Assembly (NCBI GenBank): GCA_030407005.1
Contig: JAUDYN010000001.1
Location: 3,906,001-3,970,000, forward strand
From: Desarmillaria ectypa
Taxonomy: Eukaryota > Basidiomycota > Agaricomycetes > Agaricales > Physalacriaceae
Direction: 5' to 3'
DNA: 64,000 nt
The notes beneath the pieces were generated by a model, which saw only the letters and a program-made list of their open reading frames with translations, was not told the DNA's origin and ran no database searches. Position numbers and translations under genes: made by a program. How positions within the stretch are numbered: the stretch's first letter is position 1; every line of letters starts with the position of its first letter. This document shows positions 35,956-46,703 of this stretch, piece by piece.

Positions 35956-38297
35956 TCAGCCGCGAGAGGCAACCGCTACCCTCAGTGGAAGTTGTGATCC
36001 CTTCTCCGCCTCGCCCTCCACAGTCGGTGCCATTATACCGCAAGCCTCCCTCCGAATCCGCTCAGATTCTTTAGTCAACGAAAACTCAAAGTTATTGACG
36101 ACCTCGGTAATAAATGCGTGGAGTTCGAGGACACTATGAAATTTCACAGTTAGCGTGGGAAAAAGAGACAATTCACACTCCGTACGCAAATCGCCAGCCG
36201 ATACAAGACCTGAGCCCTCCAGCGAAACTGAACCTACGGCAGGAAAGTCAGCGTAGTATCGCATTCACAATTGAAGCTAGATCGTACAAGTTCCCGTAGA
36301 CGCCAATAGGTACTTCCTTGCTCATATTCCCTTGGAGCCACCGCGCGGGATTGAAAACATGGGCATCTTCTCCCCACACATCCTTGTTCCTTTTCGTTTC
36401 GTGTAATCAGTGAATACCACAACACACATCTTAGGTTGAGGCTCCCACCTATTATAGCCGACAATCGATGCAGTGATGGTCGTCCCCTTAGGTATGGGTA
36501 TCTCTTGCACTACTTTTCCTGTTGTCAAGGTCACAGGCTTGATCAAAGGAAGTACGTCGTCCCGAGCTGCCACCCTTTCAATATTATAAACGACAGGATG
36601 GAACCGAAGCACCTCCTAGGGAAAGATGAGCTTGAAATCATAAGTGGAGTTGTCATCTGTTAGCTAACCTTCACCACAGCGGTCAGATAAGGCATGCTAT
36701 CCAGGTCCTGTACGGAGAACTCGGTATCACCGCGTTTGAAAATTGCTTTTTCTTTTTCCCTGATCTCAGCTCTGAGCCGGCCTTGTACATCAGGACGTCT
36801 CGCAAGTTCGAGAAATGTCCAGGAAAGTGTGTTAGCAGTGGTTTCGTGGCCGGCAAACGTGATCGTGCTGTGACTTCGTGATCAACGGTTAAGCGCTAGA
36901 TAGGATATTGTACATACTGCATCTGGCCGAGCAGCTCTTCGTCATCGAGTCGCGTCTTTGGGTTTTCCGAAATATTTGCTTTCACTAGATACAGGTTAGG
37001 TTCGTGTAAACAAGCAAGCCGAAAGGAAGAAACGTACCCAACAAACTCATTACATCCCTCTTAGGTTTGTCTGCCGCAAGCGCTTCATATTTCTCGTTCA
37101 GCAATTGCTTTGCGACCTGGCGAGTTAAGTCGCGCGCCTTTCTGACGTGCTCCAGCCGTTTGATTGGCGCCTTTTCAATAAAAAGTCGGATAACCCAGTT
37201 AGGCAGCCATTCCATCAGACATAACGATAGGGTGCTGTTGTCGGTAGCTGCAGCAAAAGTATCAAACCTGGAAAGCGGATTCATCGTTAGAATAATAGGT
37301 CCTCGTAATCAAAAAAAGTTGGGAAAGCTGACAACATATTTGTGTATGCGACTGTCAGAGGATTCGCCGAATTGTCAAGAGCACCAAACTGATAATCGAA
37401 CGCCGCTACAACTGTCGTTAAACAGGGAGAAAGAAATGTGAGTGTAAGTAGCGTACCTTCGCCGATAGCATCCAACGTTGCATGCGACGTCCAGGAAGGA
37501 ATATCGATAACGGCCGACTGTTCATCAGTTGTAGAGATCAATTCCCTCCACTTCGATGCCATCTTCAAACAAACGCGCACAACTCGGTGAAGAATTTAAT
37601 GATAGACGGGTACTACTTACCTTACCAGCATGCGCGAAAAACACCGGTACGTAAAACTTCGCTTCAGGTCCTCCAAAACCTGGTAGGAGAACTTTGCGAT
37701 GTCTCTTGTGGTCGTCACCTGAGGAAACCAAAAGAGATTAATATGCATGCAAATGCTGTAGGTTTTGATAGCAGACCTTCTGCTAAGAGTATTCCGTTTC
37801 CTGTGAGTAGTCGTCCGAGCTCCTTACGAGCTGGATGTTTGATGAATCTATAGCCGCTAGTTTGATATACATATTGAAGGGCTTTGGGATCGGAAACCAG
37901 GAGGTGATCTTCCTGCGGGACGAAATTGGTACCGGCCGTCAGCAACTGGGCACCTAGTGAGCAGAAGGCGGCTTACTCCGAACGCTGATCGTACTCGAAC
38001 GATGTCACCATACTGGGCTTGCCATTTAAAGTCGATCTAAATGTAGCGGAAAATTATAAGAGGAACAAATTGGGGTTATTCAATTTACTTCTCCTGCTTC
38101 GCCTTTGAGAAGTTCAGATATGTTTCCTACACAAACATGAGAAAGAGCTGGTGCAGCGTGAAGTAAACCGCACCATAAACCCAAGACTTCCATTGTGGTC
38201 CTGGAACACTGGCAATCGAAATACGTTTGAGCCGCTTGTATACAAGATACATTGCACTGAGCAGACATATTGATGACAGGGTGAGGAATAAAGGCAT
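35956..38297 (-). CDS. P450-C: cytochrome P450 monooxygenase
   Basis: Closest paralogue of P450-B with the same exon layout, ATG 38297 to TGA 35956. Signatures: anchor MPLFLTLSSICLLSAMYLVY, hinge SVPGPQWKSWVYG, QYGDIVRVRSAFGED, HPARKELGRLLTGNG, HKRHRKVLLPGFGGPE, PSWTSHATLDAIGE, VVAAFDYQFGALDNS, MEWLPNWVIRLFIEKAPIK, VKANISENPKTRLDDEELLG, I-helix TITFAGHETTANTLSWTF, K-helix EVLRFHP, NPARWLQG and heme loop FSFAGGLRSCIGWRFA. The C-terminus is almost the same as B (EACGIMAPTVEGEAEKGSQL). The tandem arrangement, same orientation and matching upstream blocks indicate duplication of whole gene-plus-promoter units. No disabling change seen. Confidence 0.87.
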
Positions 38298-39320
38298 GAT
38301 AAGAACCTGGTAGTTCAGGACCTCTGGAAAATTGCATAGAATATATGCTACCAGTCCAGTGCATCCGATCACCGGACCGGTGCCATCCACATGAATAAGA
38401 TTCCCGGCCGTGCATTGGGCCGTACAGTCATTGAGTATACGTTGTACAGGCAGACCACTATGGAAAGCCTTGTTAAGTTGTTGGTTGTTAACAGTATCGA
38501 AGCTTCAAGTTTATACCGCTGGCAACGTTAGAATAAAGCACTGTCATGACGCTTGCGCGTTTTCTACTGAATTTTCAGTAGTTAGCTATACATACTGATA
38601 GACCTGAAGATAGAAGTTTTTGAGATCAAACATACTGACACGCGTGACAGGGCCAGACCAAGGTACGATCCAGTAGCGGCAGTTGCCGGTCCTCGATTCT
38701 TTCCTTTTGTACGAAGAAACAGTGGGCTGTATCTGAACTGCATCCATTTTGTCGACTCGGTGGCTTTGAGTAACTGCTCATTCAAGAAGGATTAAATAAG
38801 ATACACCTTGATCAGATGTGGAAAAGTACTTAGTGGTGCAAAAAGCTCGCATTTTGCATAAACTCAATCTCAGAGTGATATTTACTTTTCATTCGAAGTT
38901 AGAACTGCTTGGCCCTGCAGATACACATCAGGTCTCGAACAAGAAAATATTACCTACTATGTACCGTACAGAGTACGCCGACCAACAGGGAGACACCGGG
39001 ATTGAAGTATGTTCAGCCGCAGCGGCATAAACACTGCCGTGAAGCCGTTGCGTGCCGTGTCTCGCCAATCACCCAAAATTACTTAGGCTAACCCAGATTA
39101 TAGCGTGTCTGGACGATTTGGCGCTGCTCGGCAGTTATGCCTTGCTATAACCCTCTGCCTCATTCTTCGGAAAGAATCGGGAAAGGTGACGGTGCGACGG
39201 TGTGTCACGTAATGCGAGAAAATAATTTCGCAGCTCCGCCAATAGTGATGTGAGAAATTTTGTCTATACGAAACATACAGCATGCGTAACTACTATCAAG
39301 TATCCTTACAAATTTATGCA
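38298..39320. other. Spacer with P450-C promoter
   Basis: Contains the third copy of the P450 upstream block (about 38565-38645, ACTGATAGACCTGAAGATAG and ACTGACA). No gene recognised. Confidence 0.45.
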
Positions 39321-41842
39321 CTAGTCTACATCCATCTCTGAAGGCCCGTTAGGCTCCTCCTTCTTGGGAGGTTCCTCCGCCGGTGTTTCATTACCACTCT
39401 TCGGCGTCCCAGTCCCGCTGCTCGGAATCACCGGCGGTTTAGGTTTAGGCTTCGTCAAGATCGGTGTCGCAAAGTAGATAACCTCATCCCTCTTCTTCGA
39501 AATCTCAGCACTCGTCAACACAGGGTCCACACTCTTTGGACGCTCCGTCTGTCTGATGATTTGATCTTCAAGCCACTTTTGTACAGTCGCGACCTTCTCC
39601 ACGACGGCTTGCTTGTCTTTCTCTTCAATATGGGAGAATTTGTCATCGGTGGAGGTGGCTTGGGACATGTAGCTGTTAAGCGTTTCACGGAGTTGGGTGA
39701 TGGCTCGGACTCGCTCTTCGGATTCGCGCCAACGGAAGGTGATAGGGTCGCCGAGGACTTTAAGGGCGTCCAGACGGGTGACGTAGGCTGATTTGGTTGC
39801 GTCTTCGCCCTCTTCGGAGTAGAGCCAGTCCTCGGCCTCTTGGAGAGCGATGAGGAGCTTCTCCTTTTCTTCAGGCTTCACAAATTGAGCGTATCTATCG
39901 TCGAGCTTGCCACGAGTATCGTAGACGTACTCTTCGAGAGCGTTTTTACGATCCTAGAGGAAATGAGTCAGCTTGAGTGAACACGATATAAGTGCGTACA
40001 CACACCTCAGTATCCATCACAAGCTTGTCACTGGCATGCATTTGTGCCTCCTGCTCTTTCAAGGATTCTACAATGCTCTTGTCGAAGCCGGACGCGCCAG
40101 TAACAAACAGAACGTCGTGCTTGACCTTCTTCTTCTTGGGAGGAGCATCGGGAGCGGCATCAACATCCATAGCTTCCTCCTTCTCTACAATTTCGTCAAT
40201 GAATGCAGCCTCGAATGAGAGAAGACCGTTCGCATTCAGCCTCGTCTTGACCTTCACGGGAGCATCACTGCTGCTAACGGCAGGAATTTCCTTGGTTGTG
40301 AACTTGGCAATCCAAGGGTTAATGTTGCCAGGCAACAATGAAGGTTCGGCGTACACAGCCTCAACAGTGAACGGCTCCTTCTTGTAGAATGACAGAACTT
40401 TTGATGAAGGAAGCGCATTACCACGGGGGAATACCACAAGCTCGGTATCCTCCTCAGGTGAGTCAGGTGATGCTTCCCAAATCGTTTTAATTGGGTACGT
40501 AGCGATGTCTGTGAAACGGAAATCACGGACGCGGAAGACTGGGGAAAGCATGGCACAAGCAAAGGTGGCACCGCGGGCAACGGCCTCATCCTGGTTAAGG
40601 GTGGTAGAGAGGGCCTTTCCGGGGAAGACCGATTGAATGCGGGCGCGAACGGCAGGGATACGCGTGGATCCACCAATGAGTTCAACAGCGTCGATTTGGT
40701 CGAGGGTGAGCTCTGAATCCTCCAGAGCGCGTTGGAGTGGCGCAGGGATGCGATCGAGGACGCTTGCAATAAGGCCTTCGTACTCTTCGCGGGTGAGCTT
40801 CGAGGAGGCATCGATGTCGTTCATGATGGATTCTATATTGAGGGGTGCCTCAGCGTTGGCAGAGAGCACCTTTTTCAGGCGCTCGCATCCCGCAGCGAGA
40901 CGGAAAGTAGCCTTGGGATTCGACATGACGTCAATTTTGTACTTCCCCTTGAACTCTTCCGAAAAGTGCTGCACTAGGGCGTAGTCGATATCTCGACCAC
41001 CGAGATTACGGTCGTAAGCGGTACTCTTGACGGTAAGTTGACCCTTTGAAAAGGCTACGACGGAAACCGACAAGCTGGAGTGTCCGACATCAACAAAGAT
41101 GACGTGACGGGGTGATTCAGGCTCTGGGAGGTCAGATTTGGTGATACCATAGCCTAGAGCAGCAGCGGTGATGTCGTTGATGAGTCGGAGAACATTGAGA
41201 CCGGCGATAGCAGCAGCATCGAGGACGGCACGGCGCTGGATGTCAGTGTACCATCCCGGAACTGCGATGACAATGTCGGTGACGCCCGTCTTGAGCTCAT
41301 TGGCAGCAATATCACGAAGTTTGGCGAGATACATGCCGACAAGCTGGGTAGCCGAGAAAGTCTGTTTCTCTCCAAGGTATGCGACCTACAAAAACATAAG
41401 CAAGATAAAAAATAAGATAGAAACGCGGCATACCTCAGTCCCAACAGAACCGTGGACGTCGACCAAAGATGCATTGATAAACTTTTTCTCGATATCCTGC
41501 ACATCTGTGTCATTCAACGTCCTCCCGACGAGCCGCTTCAACGAGCCGATGGTGTTTCTAAAATTTGAAGTCTCTTGTGTTTTGGCAGCCTCGCCAATGG
41601 AACGTTGTTTAGGGCCAAACGCAACCAAGGATCTGCAAGAACCAGGTTCAGCATCCTCGTCATTATTCAGCATAGAGCTACACACGGTGTTGCGCGATTC
41701 GACACTTCATTCGTGATGATATCGATGCCTCGATGCCTGGCCACACCAATCTTTGGAATATCAGAAAAATCGATCTCGTATGCGATGCCGAGCAACGCAC
41801 CTTACTATGCAGACAACCAAAGTCAACACCAACGACGGCCAT
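39321..41842 (-). CDS. SSE1: Hsp110/SSE1-type heat shock protein (Hsp70 superfamily)
   Basis: Nucleotide-exchange factor and holdase partner of cytosolic Hsp70. Exon 1 (41842-41801) encodes MAVVGVDFGCLHSK; small exons follow with GVARHRGIDIITNEVSNRAT, then PSLVAFGPKQRSIGEAAKTQ. The main exon carries VIAVPGWYTDIQRRAVLDAA, LRLINDITAAALGYGI, HVIFVDVGHSSLSVSVVAF, NLGGRDIDYALVQHF and VELIGGSTRIPAVR, the Hsp70 ATPase signatures. An extended acidic loop with AMDVDAAPDAPPKKKK in the substrate domain is typical of Hsp110. The last exon ends PSEMDVD at 39321. The frame is open throughout. A step-type heat-shock element lies upstream. The family assignment is strong; the ortholog name follows yeast. Confidence 0.93.
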
Positions 41843-41965
41843 GATGGATATAAGATGCGATTATGATAGAGAATTAGTGGATCGTGGTCGTAACAGAGAA
41901 AAAATCTAGCAGAGGTAAGGGCGTGACGAATGCCGGTGACAAGCAATTTGACTACTATTTTCGGA

Positions 41966-41998
41966 TTCTGTACCCTTCTGGATGTTTCTATCGCCTTC
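41966..41998. promoter_or_regulatory. Step-type heat-shock element, four TTC units
   Basis: TTC occurs at 41966, 41976, 41986 and 41996, each separated by seven other bases. This is the step-type HSE pattern bound by HSF1. It sits about 125-155 bases upstream of the Hsp110 ATG. Seen directly in sequence; binding is inferred. Confidence 0.68.
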
Positions 41999-42662
41999 TA
42001 CGACGTCTCTCACAATGAAGGCGATGCAGGGCCTTACAGGACACGTATATTCTAATCGTAGACGGTCAAGAAGCTCAACAACCGGTACAGAAGAATCAAA
42101 GCATATCATTAGAACTAGAAAAGTCATATTCCAACATGTATTCCTCTGATTAGACTCTCACTCGCCAGATGTACAGGTTATTGATTAATTACGGTATATG
42201 CGGGCAATACACACCCGGAAAATACAATAGTTATCTCTGCAGTAAACTTTGGCCTGCCAAGGAAAAACCTCGAAGCCTTTGAGAAGCATTTCCGCTGCGC
42301 TGTACTCAACAGCATACCGCAGCACTGCTGTGAGAGGCATCTGTTGGATAGATCATCATGCTAGGTACAGCCTGTGCTCCCTCAACAACACCTCCCAAAG
42401 GATACACTGGATGCGTTACATAGGTTTTCTATAAAAAAAATAGCACAACGTTAGAAGACTCCCATATGGTACTCTCATTAATGGGAGAAGAACGGAAGGC
42501 CATAGCTTTCGGATCTGGGAAGCTCTCAAGACGAGAAAGTAAATTGATGGAGGAGCCCATGAGCTGCAGAGTGGCTGCAGAGCCAAGTACTAGAACTGCG
42601 ATTAAAGATACAGAAATTAAAACCCCCTCGAGTTCAGTACTATCCCTCTAATGCAGACTAAC
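41999..42662. other. Spacer upstream of Hsp110
   Basis: Remainder of the Hsp110 promoter and the 3' side of the GTPase pseudogene. No coding region recognised. Confidence 0.4.
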
Positions 42663-43903
42663 CTAGTCAAACAGGACGTATTCTGGAGATTGCGCACGGA
42701 CAACAAGATTAGGCAAATGTTTTTTGTCTGGCAAAACGACGCCCGCCTTGGCCTCCGGACTCATCATGACGTCCTTCGAATAGAACGCCGTCCACAGATT
42801 CCCAACCAGGAGATGTGAATTCATCAAAAGGAAGCGAATAAAATCATCTGGTGATGGCTCAAATGAATCGACAAGCGTGATTTCCGACGCGTTTGATGCG
42901 CCGGAAGGAGGCATGTTGCGTATACCGAGATGCACGAGCTGTATCCAAAAAACGTACGACCGCTGGCAATAGGGCTCCGGGCTATGAACTTTTCGATGCC
43001 ATCGAAAATCATATTCTTTCCTATGCGATGAAGACTGAGTAAGACTTTTGTTGAAAGGAAAGAGCGCGACAGATCAACCTTTTTGTCGACCATAGGTGGT
43101 CAAAATAACATAGGCGATACGAATATGGATATAATGATCCCATGTGGAAAGCTTCGCCGAAAAGAATTGGGCTATGAATTCTTCAGGAGGAACGTCGATT
43201 TCGGTACGTGCTAACCAGGCGCTTAATTTCTTGTCAAGCCCTAGAGGGTCAGGGTTTTTAGAGGTAACTGATGGACGTCGTAGAATGGGTTTCAATGGCT
43301 GCAATGAACCACTCAAAGACAGTAGATAACACAGCAATCGCGTCTGGTTGAACCAAGGCTGCCCCAAATACAAAAGCGTTGCGTTTCGAGACGGCTCTCG
43401 CAAACTTGACACGGATATCGTCCACGGACATCGCCCCCGGCAGGTCTTGTTTCGTTGCCAATCTATGATCATTAACCATCAAAGACAGATCAGCTGAAAG
43501 AACAACTGTTTGCTTACATGAGGACGGGAAGGGCACTATTGGTTGCTCCAGTGACCAGGCTGCTGAAGGTCTCGACGCTCTCATCGATTCGTTCCCTATC
43601 AGTGCTATCCACAACCCAAACTACTCCCGCTGACGTCTCAACAAACATTTACAACAGAGGATAGACACCACGAATACCACAGGCAGCCCCTGCATCCCAG
43701 CAGGTAAGCCTTCAACGGCGCCGCCCAGCAAGAGGAACGTCCACCGTCTCCACATTGAACCCAATGGTAGAAATAATCGGAAGAGCCTGGTTGAGTTTTA
43801 GGAGGTACAAGAGCGTCGTCTTTCCAGCGTAATCGAGCCCCACAAGCGTAACTGCATGCCCGCCCTTGCTGGGGAAGTAGCGATCGATGAATTGACGAAG
43901 CAT
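42663..43903 (-). pseudogene. Arf-like GTPase fused to fungal C-terminal domain, with in-frame stops
   Basis: From ATG 43903: [21 protein letters not shown]-loop GLDYAGKTT and switch region [16 protein letters not shown]. The same frame then has TGA followed by RLTCWDAGAACGIRGVYPLL, TAA, then MFVETSAGVVWVVDSTDRER. WDAGAA replaces the WDxGG switch II motif. Further on are ATKQDLPGAMSVDDIRVKFA (nucleotide-binding TKxD) and a second domain: KLSAWLARTEIDVPPEEFIA, STWDHYIHIRIAYVILTTYG, NMIFDGIEKFIARSP, WIQLVHLGIRNMPP, LLVGNLWTAFYSKDVMM and AGVVLPDKKHLPNLV. I recall similar two-part proteins in agaricomycetes. Two stops, loss of the switch II glycine and an apparent deletion between GRTF and FWIQ indicate a dead copy. 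The TGA follows CGT and could derive from CGA. Confidence 0.72.
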
Positions 43904-44334
43904 TGTGTGGTAAATGCTGAAGGAGACAGCTTCACAGTTAAATAATAAACTAAGGCTGCCGTGTATGAACGTCAGTGATACGGCTTCCACCAGTGCAATT
44001 GCAATCGAACACGTCCTGTCAAGATTGCTATCATTACCAGTGCGATAGTGACAAGAATCTAACAGTGTCGAAGTACTATCCCAACGCTAGATAACCATTG
44101 AGAAAATAAGGGACTTGACGAGTTGCAGATGTTTGGTACAGGCGCGCTCAGAGATAGAATGGCGATACTTCATATAGAAGACCAGAAGACTGGGATTGAT
44201 TGGCGTCGTGCCGCAGGAATCGCGGTCCGTCGCTGGTCGGCCGCTGCCGGACTCGACATATCCCCAGCTCCCACGATTTATCACCCGCGCCACCAAAGCA
44301 AACATTGTTTTTTTTTGTTACTTAGAGGTATTTC

Positions 44335-44834
44335 TGTTGGGATTTTGCTGGAAAGTTCTAGAAAGAGCAATCGGGCATCATACTGAGAGTTGATGAGTAA
44401 GCACAAAAGGAGTAGAAAGTTGTAGTACATTCTAGATTCTAGTGCAAAGTAGTATAAATATGAGCTCTATCAGTTGTCACATCACCATTGCCATGCTCTT
44501 ATTGAATGGCTCTCATCTTTGTGTTACAGCTTGTGACAGTCACCTGCCCAACAGATGTTTCTTATTGTTTCACATATGGATGACTCATTGACAGATCTAT
44601 TATTAGCTACACAGTTTTCATATATAAGTAGGATAGCTCTTGCTGTATATTTTCTAGCTCTGAGCTAAAGTTTATCTATACCAACACTTCACTCTCAAAA
44701 CTTGACTAAGAACTTAGTTCTTTTTCATCGTATCTGACAAGCAGTAGCTATGGATCTTATAGGTGATTGTCTGAACATGAGACAGCCTTGAGATCTAACA
44801 CACTCATTGGATCATGTGAAGTTTGGGTCTAACA
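44335..44834 (+). repeat. LTR-C1, left LTR of an old plus-strand element
   Basis: About 500 bases from TGTTGGGATTTTGC to GGGTCTAACA, giving the TG...CA ends expected of an LTR. It includes TATA-like AGTATAAATATGAGCTC (near 44450) and CATATATAAGTAG (near 44620). Its left 135 bases match 15208-15345. Its right 90 bases (GTGATTGTCTGAACATGAGACAGCC...) resemble 54085-54165. It lies directly before old plus-strand gag sequence, so it is probably that element's 5' LTR. Confidence 0.62.
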
Positions 44835-45967
44835 ATTAGCTTGAAGCTTCTTACCATCTCTTCACTGCCAGCCATGAAGAGAACTCCCCTTATGCAACAG
44901 ACTCCTGACCTCTCAATCCAACAAGCTATTGCTATCAGCACCATGATCAGGGCCATAATCCTCATTTGTCTCCTCATCTTCATTGTCTTCCTGATGTGGG
45001 GAGAACAGATCAGAAATTCCCTGTGTTAACAATGTCTGCTAGTTCCCATCTGACCAACCCTCTTCTCTGTATACTAGGTCTTACTCTATCAATCAACTGA
45101 ATCAGCTCTGGCAAGGCCAGGTCTGAAGACCCCAACAGAAAACAATGATCATGCCCATACAAGAACCTCCTATCCTATACCCTCCTCTAATGAGCCCTTC
45201 CTGTATCAGAAGACACTCTCCAGGAATACAACTCCATGCCCCTTCCAACCTCATCCTCTCTTCCACTGGTTGGAATGACACACTGCCACTGAGGAATATG
45301 GCAGAGGCATATTATAACAGCTTTATCTATGACTATGACATATACTGAGGAGCTGAACAACTCAGCCCTAATAAATTTGATAATCACTATAAAGTCTGAT
45401 ACCTAATATAACTTTCTGATTTCTCTCCTATACCCTGTGTAAGCCAAATCTGGCAATATAGCTACTATCTGAATTTACAAAGGAGCTGACTCTTTGCCAG
45501 AGCTGGCAAAGACCTTGGCAGTGGCTCAGCACCATCACCAGACACTGAGAAAATATACTGACAAGCCTAGGAAGAAGCTGAATGACAGCAACAATGGATA
45601 GATGATCTAAGGGAGGAACTAGCTGTGGTAGAGAAGCACTGTGATGCTCACACCATGCTTTGGCTCCAATACTACAAAGAAAAGAAACCTAAGTGAGGGC
45701 ACCCTAATAAACCTCAACCACCTCCTGGCCTGCCCATAGGACCTGATTGCTATTCAATTCTGCATCCACCCCCTAAATGGGAACTCTCTGATCCATATTC
45801 ATAATTCATTGGAAATGCCAATAATGATGCCCCCTATCTCAGCATCAAACTAATACTCCTTCAGCCTCTGAAACTCTTCAAGGGTGACTATGACAATATT
45901 GAATAGTTCATCAGTGACTGTATCACTTATTTTGAAATGTTCTGCTTATACTTCCATCTACCATCAT
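44835..45967 (+). pseudogene. Old Gypsy gag (Element 0), heavily decayed
   Basis: Starts near the ATG at 44874 with a hydrophobic stretch (AIILICLLIFIVFLMW) that corresponds to FFTVLAVLIYEEE at the start of Element I gag. Towards the right end: APYLSIKLILLQPLKLFKGD, YDNIE, stop, FISDCITYFEMFCLYFHLPS. This matches DAPYLGIKPTLVKVPAPFKE and NCITYFEVFRHYFQVPS of Element I. Stops are many and CpG is nearly absent. The gag breaks off at 45967 and resumes at 54166. Confidence 0.72.
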
Positions 45968-46245
45968 AAATTATTACAATTTTTCCATTACCTAATTATT
46001 TCCACATCAGAATGCTTACATATTGACCCATATCTATTCACATTCTCTCAAAAGTCTTATCAATTCACAAGGACTTCATCTAATTCTAATAGCCTCACCA
46101 TTACTAGACTATGATCATCTGATTCCCTCCAGTCTCACACATGTACCATCGATGTTTCACCTATTATTAGTACTATATTTTCAGTATATAAGTAGAGTAG
46201 TTTTGTACATACTCTCTATCTTTTGACTAAACTTAAATCATACAC
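45968..46245 (+). repeat. LTR-C2, left part of an LTR-like insertion in old gag
   Basis: Non-coding AT-rich sequence interrupting the old gag. It has a TATA-like CAGTATATAAGTAGAGTAG near 46180 similar to 44620 in LTR-C1, and continues at 54035-54165, ending GGTCCTAACA. Element I is inserted in it at 46245 with duplication of TACAC (46241-46245 and 54035-54039). Its own left end lacks a clear TG. Confidence 0.5.
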
Positions 46246-46671
46246 TGTTAGGTGCTGACTTGGACACGTGACTTTGGGCAAGTCAGCTGATCTCTCTGGG
46301 CCGTTACGCATTCAAACGATCACCCAAGTGAGAGATAGAAGCTAAAATAGCCTTTGGTCTTGTGTAGACAAGAAGTATATGATGATAATTAAAACAAGAG
46401 ATAGAGTACAACTGACTAGTTTACTCTGTTTATATAGTATTTCTACGGCGTATATATTTAGGTGAAACACTATGGTCCATGCATAAATGGTGTCAAAGTT
46501 GGATGATCCGGGAGGATCATAGAACCAATAGAAAGTGTCTGGGGTGACAGACAGTGAGAATGAGGGTAGTAGCCGGCGAATAGCTGGATACGAGTCAGTT
46601 TCTGGATTAGATTAGATGGATGAGTCATGGATATGACTCAGATAAGATAAGATAACGGAAAAATCATAACA
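46246..46671 (-). repeat. LTR-A1, 3' LTR of Element I
   Basis: 426 bases, plus-strand ends TGTTAGGTGCTG and AAAATCATAACA. Same length as LTR-A2. The region contains TTTATATAGTATTTC and GGATGATCC...GGATCAT inverted motifs. Preceded by TACAC. Confidence 0.92.
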
Positions 46672-46681
46672 TTACCCCCTT
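46672..46681 (-). promoter_or_regulatory. Polypurine tract of Element I
   Basis: Minus strand reads AAGGGGGTAA immediately before the 3' LTR, the expected primer site for plus-strand DNA synthesis. The decayed copy next to LTR-A4 keeps the same tract. Confidence 0.7.
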
Positions 46682-46703
46682 GTTAAAGCAGTCATCCCGA
46701 CTG

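Noticed and set aside
40254..40811. 185-codon frame on the minus strand overlapping Hsp110
   Set aside because: Lies in another frame of the strongly supported Hsp110 exon and has a low-complexity Ser/Leu/Pro composition.
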